64,000 nt of DNA. It comes from Cydia pomonella (Eukaryota > Arthropoda > Insecta > Lepidoptera > Tortricidae). Both the position numbers and the translations under genes were made by a program. The notes beneath the pieces are model-generated. The model saw only the letters and a list, made by a program, of their open reading frames with translations. It did no database searches and was not told the origin of the DNA. Location of the stretch: positions 7,737,349 through 7,801,348 of the forward strand of contig NC_084715.1 of NCBI RefSeq assembly GCF_033807575.1, in the 5' to 3' direction. Each line of letters begins with the position of its first letter. Position 1 is the first letter of the stretch. This document shows positions 11,454 to 25,600 of this stretch, piece after piece.

Positions 11454-12354
11454 AAGTAGATATTGATATACACAGAGAGGATCAGGGATACGCGGCCGGC
11501 AACCCCGTTTCTCGCTGAGATTTGTTTTCTTAAATCTACAATGAAATAAAAAAGTTGTAGTCAGTTTGTTCAATTCGTAGGTTTACACAGCTAAAATTAC
11601 GAATCTACTACTATTTGATGATGAAATGCCAGATGACGTTGGATTACAATTTGACGTTTTAAAATAAAAGAAGCTTGCTTTACAGAACTAGGTGTGTAAG
11701 GCTGTATAAAATTCCTTTATATATCATTTTCACCCATCGCACCGGGTACGTAGTATTTCGGGACCTAATTTGAAGTAAGTCATGTCAACGTTTCATTGCA
11801 AGATTGAGAAAAATAAATAATATATATCGAAGATATATTTTGGACTTTTTCCCACAATAGAACGACAAACAATGCACAAACTTTAAAGTGAAGTCTTAAT
11901 ATAGCTTGCAAGCCTTTGTAGGAGCCCGTCGGCAATCGAATTAATTTCCATTTTAAGTGCTAAGAGACTGCAAAATCGACAAAGAGTGGGGATTGGTGGA
12001 AAACAAAAGAATCGCTGAAAGCCGCAACGACCACGATGAAACCACAATACAAGTTAAGCTCGGGAAGACATTTAGTTTTATTTTTACGAAGTTTTATTGG
12101 AATACAAGTAACAAGTGACTGTTTTTTGCATATATAATATAAGTTTTCCAAATATCAGTATGTTTGTTATAGATAATTTACATTGATACAATGAGTAAGC
12201 CTATGCAAAATGTACATTGTACATTTTGTCTAGAACGAAAGACAGGTGATTAAAGGTTATAGTATGTCAGATTAGTCATGAGTCCGTAAAAGTTCTATGT
12301 AACAAATAGGGTAATGGTTAGGACTCAGTAAATGTATGTACATACATACATACA

Positions 12355-12552
12355 TATAATTACGCCTATTTTCCGGAGGGGTAGGCAGAGACCACGGATT
12401 TCCACTTGCTACGATCCTGACATACCTCTTTCGCTTCCTTCACTTTCATGACATTCCTCATACACGCTCGTCGGTTTAGGGTGCTTTTGACCTGGCCTTT
12501 CTTCAGGATTTCCCTGATTTGATCAGAGAAAAGTCCGCCGAGGTCTAAATGT
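12355..12552 (-). repeat. Dispersed lepidopteran repeat (LINE-tail-like)
   Basis: The block reads TTTCCGGAGGGGTAGGCAGA, then CTACGATCCTGACATACCTC and CGCTCGTCGGTTTAGGGTG. It is bordered by CATACATA / TGTATGTA runs. I recognise this as a frequent moth repeat; the orientation is inferred from the border repeats. No reading frame is preserved. Confidence 0.5.
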
Positions 12553-13329
12553 ATGTATGTTAATTAATTAACATTACAAAATACGTTTTCATATTTTTTT
12601 ATATTCTTGCGTTCGGGTGTTTATACCAAACGTACAGAGTGGGAAACATAATTTTATAAGCATAATATTTTGTACGCAATAAAGCTTTATTAGTAACAAA
12701 ATATTTCAATTTCCCATTTTTGTACACCAAATATAATTTATCGTCTTTCTATAACCGATTTGGTTTGGTTTTAGTAAACTGTTTTATATTTTATAACGAT
12801 TCAATCTTTTGGTTAATTTATAAATAAAAGTGTATCAAGCATTTTAAAAGCATGTTTTCAAAATATGCAATGCGCAAATTTAAATTATCTCATCAATGCG
12901 CAATGAGATACAGGCAACTTGAAAGTTATCGACCAAATAAGTAAAGTTTAATAATATGTCAAAACACAGGCAATTGCCAGGCTCCATAATAGTAATGAAT
13001 GTTATTTTATGAAAAAAAAACAGGTTCCCGGAATTTTGTTTTGTGTTCATATGCTGTAAAGTATACCTTCATTTTAGATGTAGCTTGTAATAAAATTATG
13101 CGTAGGTATTTAATGCTTCTACGTATTCTCAACTAGCTGTCAAAAACAAGAGAAGTACTAGTGAATTAGAAGCCATAAACTGTTATGAACCAAATTCATA
13201 CTTACTGCTTACTAATGGTGCTATCAGAGAGGCTCCTGGGAAAAGTTACAGCTGCGGATCTAATGCAACTCTTTTCTCCGTTCATAGTTGCCGATCAACT
13301 AAAACGAATGTAAGATATTATATACACGT

Positions 13330-13745
13330 AGCGGTAGAAATATAGTCGTCTTTGGAATTCACTCCCTCTAAACATCAGACAAGCTCCAAGTAAGTTTTCT
13401 TTCAAGCGGGTGTTACGTAAACATTTTCTAAAACAGGAGCTCAAATAATATTCATCAACATTGTATTTATAGTATGTATGTGTATGTATATGTATGTATG
13501 TGTGTCTTATATTTACAGTGTGTATGATTGTATGTTTCTATTTATGTGATATATATGTAGTTTATAAGTATATTAGTTTGCTTTTCTTTTTAATTCATTG
13601 ACTTTTTATTTCTCTATCTGCACCAATTGTAAGTCTCTCTGTTTGGCCCTATGGTTGACTGGTAGAGAATGCCATTTGGCATGAAGTCCGCCATTTGTAC
13701 ATTGTTGTATATATTTTGTGCAATAAAGTTTAAATAAAATAAAAT
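13330..13745 (+). mobile_element. LINE family 1 fragment: RT C-terminus plus 3' tail
   Basis: About 13345-13448 translates to SRLWNSLPLNIRQAPSKFSF and onward to a stop, clearly related to RLWNDLPLNIRKAQRKFTFK of the LINE at 3815-5129. The tail follows: GGTTGACTGGTAGAGAATGC at about 13652, GTGCAATAAAGTTTAAATAA at the end. The rest of the element is missing upstream. Confidence 0.75.
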
Positions 13746-14254
13746 AAATAAATATAAATATGTATAATATTTAGGTTCAAGCGTTAGGAACTTGCGATAT
13801 CAGGGTTAAGTATGGATTTATTTTTCGTTCTAAGTCGTATAATTAATTAAGAAATTGAAAAATTCCAAACAAAGGGGCATAGCTATCATTAATATGATTC
13901 TATCAAATTGTGTAAATATATTTTCCAAAATTTCAATATCCAGCGAGGAAAATGGGGTTACGTTTGTATGGAGGCGCGTGCTCTTAACTAGGTATCCTCT
14001 TAAGTTCACTAAATAACAAGTACATAATAGCACAGCGAACTAATCATTTTAGGGCCGAGTATTTATACCAATATACCGAGTATACTTTGCTAGCAAAATG
14101 AAAAAATAATAATGTATGGGTAAGCTCTATATGTTTTGTCGTTATTTATGTATATATTATAAGAAATATAAGCATGTATATTTATGTATGTATGTATTAT
14201 GTATGTATGGTATGTTATTGTATTATATTTTGTTGTTGTTGTTAAAGTAGCACC

Positions 14255-14370
14255 GCCCACAATCTCTCTGCTTTGCCTAAAGGTTGACTGGTAGAGAATG
14301 CCTCATGGCATTAAGTCCGCCTTTTGTACTATAAGGTTTTCTTTTGTGCAATAAAGATTAAATAAATAAA
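14255..14370 (+). mobile_element. LINE family 1 3' tail
   Basis: Contains GGTTGACTGGTAGAGAATGC, GGCATTAAGTCCGCC and GTGCAATAAAGATTAAATAA, matching the other three tails of this family in the window. Only the 3' untranslated part is present. Confidence 0.65.
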
Positions 14371-15059
14371 TATTTTCTTAAAAATATGAAATTTAACTAC
14401 TTATGACGCGCAGACGTTGTGGCATCATTTGTAAAAGTTTTTGTTATAATGAGTATAAACGCGCAAAATTTAATGCAGATGGCGCTGCAATCTTTTAATT
14501 ATAATGTCATTCGATAGGCCAAATTTATTTAAAGAAACAACTATCCAGAGACCAATTTTTACGATAAGACCGCTTGTTGTTTACCTCTACTTGTGTTGCT
14601 GTTTTGTTTTGTATTGTTTTCTTCTGATTGAGGTATGTAATAGTGTTTGTATTGTATTGTGTCCCTATTTTTTTTATTTCTAACAGTTGGAACCATTTAT
14701 ATCAAGATTTGGGTTCTTAATCTCATTATTTTGTTACATTTTATAGTTATAGCATATAGTCATAATTGATTTTCGAGAGTTATGAATTGACCCTTATATA
14801 ATATATATATGAAACTAAGGCCTATCGTTTAGCTGATAGCCTTAGCTTCATAAACAATGTGTTTCATGAGGAGCCCGTAAGATTTTAATAGTGTATTCCT
14901 GATCATATGTAAAGACTAAAATGTCCCATAAACTTTTCTGGAATTCGCCGTGCCCATTTAAATAAAAAACATATTTTTATTGTTACTTAGAGCTAAACGC
15001 CTTTTTGATAAAACGCCAAAAAAAAGATAAATGTAAATAAGTCTACTTATATTCCAGTC

Positions 15060-15985
15060 CAGTACAGCAAGAGGCAACACACAGAAACTAAATATAATTT
15101 TAGATAGCGAGCCTGTTAAAGAAGTGCAAAATACAAGGTTTTTAGGCATAACTATTGACAGCCACTGTAATTGGATGGAGCATGCTGCTAATATGCGATC
15201 CAAAGTAAATAGTTTTATTTTTGCACTTTACGACGAATTAGCCAAACTGTTTCGACCCAAGCAGCGCTACTCGCTTAAAATGGCTACGTTAATTCTCTCT
15301 TGCGATATGGACTAGTAGTTTGGGGAAACTGTATTGACAAAGACGCAATATTTATAACACAGAAGCGTTGTATCAGAGCCATATTTGGCATACACTATAT
15401 GGGCTCATGTCGCACTTATTTTATAGAAAACAACATACTCGCTTTCCCTAGTATGTACATTTTCGAAGTGTGTGTTTTCTTACACAAGTATAAATACTTG
15501 TTTGTGGAATTCCAAACCATGGGTCCCCGCGCGATAAGGCACAGTATAAGATTACTTTACATAAACCTTCGGTTAATTTGGCAGTTTCCTCGAGAAACTC
15601 GTATATTATGTGTATTCGTATTTATAATAAATTACCTGACATTTTTAAGAATAATAATTTGAATATATTTAAATCACAAGTCCAAGCTTGGCTAATACAG
15701 AGATGTTTTTATAGTATTAATGAATTTTTAAATAATGATTGTGATAATGGGATTTGATTGTATTTGACTTCAATTTTATTTTATTTCATTTTTGTTATTG
15801 CATGATTTTTATTAAGAGTAAGAGTTTAGATTATGATTTATTAGTGTATTAATGCTTCGTTTTAAGGAAATGTTTGTTTGGACTCACCAAGACTACCTGT
15901 AAAGGTAGTCTTGGTGAGTCCATGTAAAATTGTTACAATAGTAATTACCGGCAATGTAACCCATTTCTCACAAACAATAAAGATT
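15060..15985 (+). mobile_element. Second-type LINE fragment, frameshifted RT C-terminus
   Basis: About 15060-15314 reads NTRFLGITIDSHCNWMEH, the segment after the palm domain. A +1 change of frame near 15300 then gives YGLVVWGNCIDKDAIFITQK and RCIRAIFGIHYMGSCRTYF. Further frame breaks follow. The element ends in CAATAAAGATTATGATTATG near 15985. It is 5'-truncated and inactive. A perfect hairpin lies in its 3' part (15879-15922). Confidence 0.82.
15879..15922. repeat. Perfect 20 bp stem-loop in LINE 3' region
   Basis: TGGACTCACCAAGACTACCT at 15879-15898 is exactly complementary to 15903-15922, with a 4 nt loop GTAA. It lies about 60 nt before the poly(A)-signal-like CAATAAAG and may be a 3' structure recognised by the element's own reverse transcriptase. 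Confidence 0.7.
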
Positions 15986-16319
15986 ATGATTATGATTATT
16001 ATGATCGCGATGTTGCTACTATGGGACACTTCGCACAAATAACCATTTGCGGAAACTAGGGTTAAAAAAAAATTAAGTCACAGATGAACTAATCACGTAT
16101 GATTTTTATGTACAAATACTATCAAATAGACAAAAAAAAACTTAAACTCATATTGTTTTTTTTTGCTTCTTTTGGCCTCAGAAATGCAATAAAAATCATT
16201 CGGGTGCCTCGTGTTAGTGTATGTAAAAATCGATTCATAAGTTACTCATATGTTATACAATAGTATCAATTATGGTTACGAGTAGTATTTGATTTGACAC
16301 CATTGAATTGGGCAACGTA

Positions 16320-16373
16320 TTTGATCAGATGTAGCAGTTGAAACGAGTTTAGTCGAAAACCTAAGCGATATTT
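16320..16373 (+). promoter_or_regulatory. Candidate non-coding first exon of gene B
   Basis: GCGATATTT|GTGAGTAC at 16374 is a good splice donor, and AAATTTCAG|CAAAA at about 16567 is a good acceptor 43 nt before the ATG of gene B. This suggests a 5' untranslated exon ending at 16373. An initiator-like ATCAGATG lies near 16324. Inferred from splice signals only. Confidence 0.35.
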
Positions 16374-16609
16374 GTGAGTACATATAATTGTAGTGGATAT
16401 TATTTTTATTGTTAATATAATAAATGTGTGTGAAATGAGATAGTACTTAATGTTGGGTTACAAGAATAATTTTAAGCTATGTAAGTTGTATGCACACACA
16501 CCATAAATACATATATTACGAGCATTTATTTGATTAATCAAAATATAGATTACATTTCAAATTTCAGCAAAAATAATACTTTTATAAATAGTAACCAAAA
16601 TACTTTTAT

Positions 16610-19600
16610 ATGATGATTAATTCAGATGAAAACAATTATGATGAACAAACATCGCGCAACAAGGTAAAATTACATTCTCTCACTAATTTCACTGTGTACG
16701 AAGAACCAGTGAAAATGGGTAAGTTAATATGGTTTATAAAAACTATTTTAACGTTTTTAATTTTTCTCCTTAGTTCAATTTTTTTTCCATTATTTTGGAA
16801 GAAGTCTGTCTTTGAAAATGTTTTTTTAATACAATTTTTTATACTAATATACTTGTATAAGACTTTTTATACGTAAATAAGATGATATACCAGAAAACTG
16901 TTATTATTATTTTCAAGAAATTGGGGCCATTATTTTTATTTCATAATATACTTATCTATTAGGGTGGTCCACGTTTGTATGGAATAATTTTTATTTACAA
17001 TATTTTCTCCAAATGGCTCTCTTGGTTCTTTTTTGAATAATTACTATAATAATTAATAATAATATCAACTTTTGACTCATAATTTACTGATCGCTCAACA
17101 TTGCTTTAGAATTTGATATCTGATACAATTATATATCTCATACCTTGACAAAAAAAAAATCTTGTGGTGTACCAACTTTTTTTTGGACTACCCTAATACC
17201 TATTTTAGAAATAGTTCATAAACAACAAGAAGTTCCTTATTCCAAAAATTGGAATGTATGTTTTGTTTCTTATTTTTAGGATACGGGTACCGACATCAGC
17301 AGACCGTACTGTTGTTTTTTTGTTACATGGCAGCATTCAGCTTAAGGTCATTTATGGGAGTAGCTTTGGTGGCTATGATGCATGGTCATCATGATGATCG
17401 CACTACGAGTAATATTACGAATTCAACAAATTTAGAAGCTGAAAATAAAACAGAAATAGGAAACGTCGGAGTTTTCAATGGAATTTTTTTTCATGAACCG
17501 GTAAGAAAACTTTATAAATATTTGTAAAACATATTTGAAAACTGGGTCTATCGCGAATTTATTTTGTTATCTTTATACGTGTCGTCGCACCCCCGGTTTT
17601 AAATATTTTTAAAATGTGTTCAAAGTTTTAAATGGTAAAGTTATAAATCTGGATATACATATAATGTAAGTGCACTGAAAAAGTACGTCTTTTTTTGAAC
17701 TTTCAGTTACAAGCTTTTATCACTGACTGTACTTTCTTTTCAATAAACAACGAATACTTATCGAGAGAATTCTATCAAAAATTAAACGCAATTAGGTTTT
17801 ATCGCACCTCCTGTGTCCATCATCAGATCAGCTCGATGGTACGATAATATTGCATTGTCAACTTACATATTTATGTGATGTTTCAGCTCAATCAAATAAT
17901 TGAAAGCGGGTCTTACACTAAGTAATACTTACATAATAACAGTGCAAGTTAAATAAAAGCTTGTAAAAACACCAACCGAGTGCGTGTTGGACCACGCATA
18001 GCATAATGGAGGGTTGCATTTGTTTGCATTGGTTTTTTGTATCGCATGATTGCACGTACTACAAGAAGAAGGGCTTTTTTTTCACAGGACTAACGTACTT
18101 TAATAAGAATATAAGTTTTGTAAAAACCTGCGTCAACTGAACATGTTATAAATAATTTTCGATGAAAAAAATCAATTAACATATTTTATGTTCGATATAT
18201 TTTTACAGTTTCCAACACTTCAATGGGATAAAAAGGCTCAGGACTATATTTTGGCTTCATTTGGTTTGGGATACGTAATCCTTCAAATACCAGCAGGCCA
18301 AATCGTTCACCGGTTTGGGACGAGGTACCTTCTTACTAGCGCGTTGGTCATAAATGGATTAATTTCTTTTTTCACTCCATGGGCGGCTTATCACGTGAGT
18401 TTTAAGCGGTCATCACATTTGATGCAGATTCGCATGCTCCGTTGTGCGAGCAGCGGGGCATCACTAATTCACATATTGTCTTGCTCGACACACAGGAGCG
18501 GCGTGTGGATATGCATCAGTGTAATAATCGCATTTCATTAATAATTAATAATTTCAATAGTTTAGACGTTGCTCAAAGGCATTTAAATCTTATATAATTT
18601 TTCTCAAATTTGTAATGAAATGTTGACATGACTTAGTTCAAATTAGGCATTATTTCATTCAGCCTTATACACCTAGGCTTGTAAAGCAACCTTCTTTTGT
18701 TTTGAAACGTCAAATTGTGATACGTCTTGCCATTCAACCATCAATAAACCTATTAACTATGTTTGGTTCGTTATAACTTTCAGTCATTACGTTTTTTTAT
18801 TATTTTTTGTGTTTTTTTTTTAATAACTTGTGAGTTATTAACGACGATTAGTTGATTATTTTTGCGCTACGTTGCACAGTTTAGGAGATTACAGTCTTAT
18901 AAAAAAAATTGCACAATTTCATAACTTTTCCTGGTGAAATAAAAAGAAATCTTTATTAGGGCTTTATCTCCGCACTAAATAACCTATCACATTAGGAACA
19001 ATCATCATCATCATAATATTTTTATTATGATTTCATTTCGAGTTTGAGAAAATCACTTAGACTTAAAACCAGTTATTAATTATTCCTTTCTTGTTTCAAT
19101 GTTTTTTCTAGAGAATGTTTAAATGAATGTTAAAAAAGAAACAAACTTTCAAAATGTCAAATATAAAAATAGGATATAGTAGGATTTCATTCATACAAGT
19201 AATTAAAGCAATCCTGTAAAAACATTGAAACAAGAAAGGAATAATTTTATTTTCACCACAGCAACTGTTAAAGGCCCTCTTGATTGTACAAAAACTAATG
19301 AGAAAGTTGCATTTTATCCACATGTGGGGCAAAGTAATCAGATGCAAATTGACTGGTAGAATTGACTTTTAAATGATTATTTTTTTGCGATACATTTTTT
19401 ATTACGTTCAGTTGGATTTGATTAGGTTTGATTTTTTTGGTATTTCATAGTTAGTATTTTCCTCGCGTTGGTGTGGTGAAAAAATTTGTGTTTCACTCGG
19501 AGGGAAAGTTTGTTTAACCCTCGTACCTTGAACGCCTCGCAACGCTCAAGATTCCACTTCTCGAACCACGAGCGTAGCGCGTCGATGGTCGAGTAGATTT

Positions 19601-22600
19601 TACAACGTGGACTGGCGGGAGCCGGCGCTGTTTTATATGCATGTAATATGCAATAACAAAGATCAGGGCTAATTAAATAAAAGATTGTTTAGGATAAGGA
19701 TCCATTGTATTACATCCATAAGACGCCATTGCTGGGAGTGCCCTGCCACAGATAATCATATTCATGACATATATGTCACAGGCGCCCAGCCCGCCGCCGG
19801 GGCCGGCCGGTCGCCAGCGGCGGGGCGAGGGGCAGCAGGCTGTATGACAGACGCAACCCTGCATGCTAACCGATTTATCAATTAAAATTTGATTTATATG
19901 AAAGTTTATTTTTTTCTCGCAAGTGTGTTGAAAAACGTCGTATGAAAAGCATGTGCTATGGTCATTACACACATCGGCTTTCTTATTGCGCGCTCGCTTT
20001 CAGCTCACGCGCACAATATCGCCTCGTGTGTAATTACCAACTTGGCAAACTTGTATCACAATGTACAGTCAGCTGCAGAGAAAAGGTACCCCCCTGCATA
20101 TAAATTTTGTATGCAGGGGGGCACTTTCTCTGTGCAGCAGACCGTACTATAAATCAATTCATAATTAGTTACTGATATTAATTTTTACTCTGATTTTCAG
20201 GGAGGTTGGATATATGTCATGGTTCTCCGGATAATTCAAGGCTTAGGTCAGTCTTGTTTCGTAGCAGGTATGCACAGGGCCTTTGGAAAATGGGCGCCGT
20301 TGGAAGAACGAAGTCAATTGACGGCGTTTGCGTATGGAGGTATAGTTCAAAACCTATGTAGTAAATAATACCTTACATGTATAGTGGGAAGATATTCAAA
20401 TTGACTATTATATGTCAGCAATTTCATGGCTAAGATAATAAACTGACTGAGTGAGATGATTAAATATTTACCTACAAAAACAATTGTATGGGAAACTCTT
20501 ATACGAAATCAGTAATAAGTACTTATAAGTTCTCCCTGTAAGAGTAATATTAAAATAATAGACGTAGACGTAGTAACGTAAGAATTTTTTTATCTTTGAT
20601 ATACATTTCTCAAATCATCTAGAAATTATCGCATATGATAAAGTCATGTGATTTTGCCCCAAAACGAACGGAAAACTGGTACCGTGTGTTCGACCTTTAC
20701 TCGGAAATATATAATCAAATATTAAAGTGGAGGCTATTATTGCTTATAATTATCGTGGTATCAAATTAAACAAAAATACATCATGACTGAAAAAACTTAG
20801 CCTAAAATAACCACCCCTGCATCGTGCCTGGCTCAAAAGTCCACATATTCCCTGCATCATTCCTCCGCTAAACTGCTATGGAGACCTGTAATGGCAATGA
20901 AGTTTCAGTTCTCAGATGAGCAATATTAATCATTTCGTCCACTGTGGTTAGTGCAACCGTATCATCGAGTTCCAATCAACTGTTTGCGTCGAAATCTTTA
21001 CAAAAGGTTTTTACTTTTAGGACAACCTTTAGGAACAGTCGTGGGGCTACTATTGACAGGCTACTTAGCAGCTTCGCCCGTTGGATGGCCGGGAGTTTTC
21101 CGCTTCTATGGACTTTTATCACTGTCCGTCGCGATCATATTCTGGCTCTTTGGAGCTGACTCACCTGGACAACATCCGCGAATTTCTGTTGCTGAGAGAC
21201 AGTACATCGAAGAGGCTCTGAAAAATTCTGGGGCCAAAAAAAGGGTAAGTAATGAAACGTATATGTACTTATGGTATATTCCATAGAACATATAAACTCT
21301 AATAGTATAATATTTAAAAGTATAACATTCACTAAGAATAACGATTATAACGAATAACAACGAAAATTATAATTTCATAATCAATAATACCCTGTAAGTA
21401 TACTATCATTTATGATAAAATTCATGTAATATAATGTTGAATTAATATAACTTTAAAAATATATAACAAACATTACCAATAATAATCTAAAAAAGTAATA
21501 TACTAATAAACGCCTTACAATTCTCCAAAAAAATAAGTCAGTTCAATTAGCTCGCAGTTCACCTAACACGCTCCTCCTCGCTTCGCTCGTCGTCGCACCT
21601 ATCTATACTCCTGTCAAACAACACTCTTCCGTGACAGTATCTACACGCTCTGCTGCTTTATATTCAAATATTATTTAAAATGTTATTCGACATTTTGATA
21701 TGTATACTAAATGTAGATTATTTCAAACGGAATTATTTCTTATGCTCGTTAGGCGAAACAATGATATATTTTATGTATGTTATATCATTATGAGCTTATA
21801 CTTTTTGAAAATAGACAATTCGTACATTATACTTAACGTTATTATACGTTATGAACGTTTGTAAAGTAAAATTATACCAAAAGTGCGTATACGTTTCATG
21901 ACGCACCCCCAAAAAAAAGGTCAGAAATTACTGGTCAGACATTTCGTAAGTTTATAGCAACACAAATTTGGGGCCATTCACCTTAGCAAAGTTTAAAATT
22001 TTGTCAGTTTTGATTTACCTGTACTGAAAAAAAAACTCCAATTAGATATTTAAATACTACTACCACAAATATAAATACATGCCTATTTTAGTTTATATAA
22101 CAATTGGAACGAATTTAAAAAAGAGTTTCACATTTCAGAAACATCTCAAAGTTCCCTGGAAAAAGTTACTTTGCTGTAGGGGGATGATCGCTGTGGCAAT
22201 AGCCCATATCGGTCAGGGTTGGTTTCAGATAACGATGTACTCTGAGATTCCATCTTTTATGGACAAAGTAATGAAAGTCGACATAAAAACTGTAAGTTTT
22301 AATTTTATTTTATGACAAGATATATTCCCTATGTTATATTAAAAATTGTGTGATTTTTTTTGTAGGTACTTAGACAACGATATATATGTATGATATATAT
22401 AAATACTTAAATACATAGAAAACACCCATGACTCAGAAACAAATATCCATGCCCATCACAAGACGGCTTCATAGGCGGGTAGTACCAGGGTACTAGGCCA
22501 TACAGGTCGTCAAAATTTATTTCATGTATAAATTCCATTTATCTGAATAATATATAATCCTCGTGATCCCCCTGTGTACACGTATACATTATAATTTACG

Positions 22601-25600
22601 TATGTATTAAATCAAAACAGTTGCTGCTGAAACTTAGGACACAGTACAGTTAAAAACATTTAACAATATATGTTGTTTTCAGAACGGCCTGCTGACAGCA
22701 TTACCTTTCTTTGTTATGTGGCTTACAAACTTTTTCTTTAGTTGGTTCATTGATATGATTATTGTCAAGAAGTGGCTATCCGTCATCAATGCTAGAAAAT
22801 TAGCTCAAACTATAGGTAATATTTTTCAATACATATTATAATATATCATATTTATAGCGTTCTTATTATATTATAGCGTATTTATTTTTTATTATGTGAC
22901 TGGTGTAATTCTATTTATTGACAATAACAATATACATAATGGATATATACAGATGAATACTATAACTAGCTTATATCTAAAATAGGCCCTTGAGGCATTG
23001 TACCAAGGATGCTGGCGGCATTTCCTCGTTGTATCGCAATACTGATACGTTGTGCGAGGAAGCCGCCAGCTCTTCGGTCACCAGTTACGTCAACCAGACG
23101 TTTCGCGATTTCTCCAAAAAATAGCATATTTGTGTCTCGCTGGTGAGTAATGGCTCTCCTTGTTACATCTTCCACCACTTGTCACATCATCATACGTATA
23201 GACACATACACGATGCATCTATAACTCACAAAAAAGGAACATCGATCTTATAGCCCAACGTGCTCTCGTAGCTCTCGTAGCCAACGTGCCAATCGTTAAC
23301 ACTCCGTAGCGTAGCGTAATCATCTCTTTCTTTTCCATATTAGTGCGGCAGTGACAGTTTGCGCTTCGTTCGCTACGGAGCGTTTACGATTGACACGTTG
23401 GCTATTCGGCCTTTGCCCAGTAGGCGACCGTATACAGGCTGGATTACGAGTATTATTATTATAATAATATTATCAAATCAGAACGTTAAAAAACATTACC
23501 ATAAGTAGTATAAGTACGTTTTCTTAAGGTGATGGATACTATGAAAATTATAAATCATTTTTTACTAGCCTGTTAGAGTGTCCGACCCGACTGGCTGGGC
23601 ATAGGCCTCCCCTCTTTCCCATTCGGTCTTGTCCAATGCACGTACTTATTGCATAATTGCACATTTCTGCCTCTCTTTATAAAATATATCAAGGTACTTA
23701 TATAATACAAATATCTAAAAAAAAAATGATACAAATCATTACACAAATTGACTAGGCCCCACAGTAAGCTCATTAAAGCTTGTGTTGTGGGTACTGAGAC
23801 AACGATATATATAATATATAAATATTTATAAATACTTAAATACATAGAAAACACCCATGACTCAGGAACAAATATCTGTGTTCATCACACAAATAAATGC
23901 CCTTACCAGGATTTGAACCTGGAACCATCGGCTTCATAAGCAGGGTCACTACCCACTAGGCCAGACCGGTCGTCAAAACTTAATAATTGAATGATTGACG
24001 ATTGCTCAATTAGCTATTTCTAAAATCAATTTCAATCAATATGCTTGCGCTTTCAGGTACTATCCCAACGATGTTAGGATTATTCTCTCTTGCCTACGTG
24101 AAGAAGGACATTATTGTCGTGGAGACGATTCTAATCCTCACTTGCGCTTTTGAGACGGCAGTGTTTTCGGGATTTTTCGTAAGTAAATATTAATAGTATT
24201 ATTTAATTAGAAAATACCTTGATATAAATTTAAGCGTTATCTGTTGATTTTTAAACAGGCTATGGAATAAATAAGTAGATTGCGTATTCCAACAAATATA
24301 TCAAAAACAGAGAAACGAAAACTCAGTTATGTCGATTAGCTGTTGGAACTAAAATAAACAATAAATCCGATCCTTTGAAATCTTTAACGGTCAAACGATA
24401 ATGCTGTTTTTGACCCAGTCAAAGTACATAATAAAATATTTCAAACTGTCCATAGTTTGTCCCTTTGGCTTGGAATCTTATTGATTTTTGTTGACAGGTA
24501 AACATCATCGATTTAGCTCCAAACTTTGCTGGCACCATGATAAGCATTAGCAACTTCATAACAAACGTGTTTGCCTCTGTGGCTCCTGTAATTGCTGGAC
24601 TCGTACTTAATAAAGATGTTGTAAGTGTTTTTAATTATTTGTAAAATAAGTCCAGCTGATAGTCGATCTCATTAAATAAACAGACAGACAAGTCTATACT
24701 GTCAGTCAACTGAACACATAATTGCTATTGGCCGGGTGCACGATGGCAGAAAATCATTTTTTTAACGCAGTTTAATGCGCGAAATCTAATCGTTTCTCAT
24801 ATAAAACACATTTGGTTTGTAGTTTTACTGAAAATAGTGAGAATTATTTATGTATTTAATATTATTATGTCACTATTATTCGTTGGTCTTTCGTTACAAA
24901 TTAAATTTTAATTATTGTTGTGTTTTGATAGCATACCTTGTGATCCTCTTCTAGGAATACGTATGATGTTATAAATATAAAAACATTGTTCTTTTTATGG
25001 ATTTTAAACAGCATCTTACACCTATAGTACGATTATGTTATCTCCTTCTTCATCGTTCTTGGCCATACGCTTGACTTGACAGACGACAGACAGAATGAAG
25101 TTGAGAAGATAATTCATAATTTCATAGAAGATTGACGTTGAAAATAACATTTGCACAGTATGTGCTATCAAAATCGCTGCCAACTTAGCTTAACTCTATG
25201 CGTCTGGCCCTACTCGCCAAAGGTATGCTTTTGACTGTTTTTCAATAACTGACATTATAACTATTATTACATCACCTAATGTTAGTTTACTGTAGGTATT
25301 ATCCATACTATTTTATTAACAAGCTAGCATTCAGTGTTGCAATAACCGAGATAACATGTTTAGCCGTTACGTTTTTTATTCCCATAAGACTCGAACAGCT
25401 TAAAATTCTTAAAATAAACTGTGTGAAATTCTTAATTTAACTAACGTATTTAAATTGTTAACGATTAATAATATAGTCGTGTAAATAGCGTTGCGAATTA
25501 TAAGAATGTGATCTTTTTTAGAAGTTAAGAATGGGTATAGTAAGTTATCCCAAAAAAATAGATGTACACCACCACGGACTTTTTTGTAGACCAATCAACG

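Larger units (their letters stand above)
10654..11815 (+). repeat. Repeat family X, split by a SINE insertion
   Basis: The left part (10654-10700, GGGAAACGAAGGGTTG) and right part (11454-11815, ATACGCGGCCGGCAACCCC, later GGACCTAATTTGAAGTAA) are contiguous in an uninterrupted relative at 57591-58015. The copy here is interrupted by a SINE (10701-11453) flanked by the 4 bp duplication AAGT (10697-10700 and 11454-11457). No coding sequence. GGGAAACGAAGGGTTG and CAACCCCGTTTC form an inverted pair near the 5' end. Confidence 0.65.
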
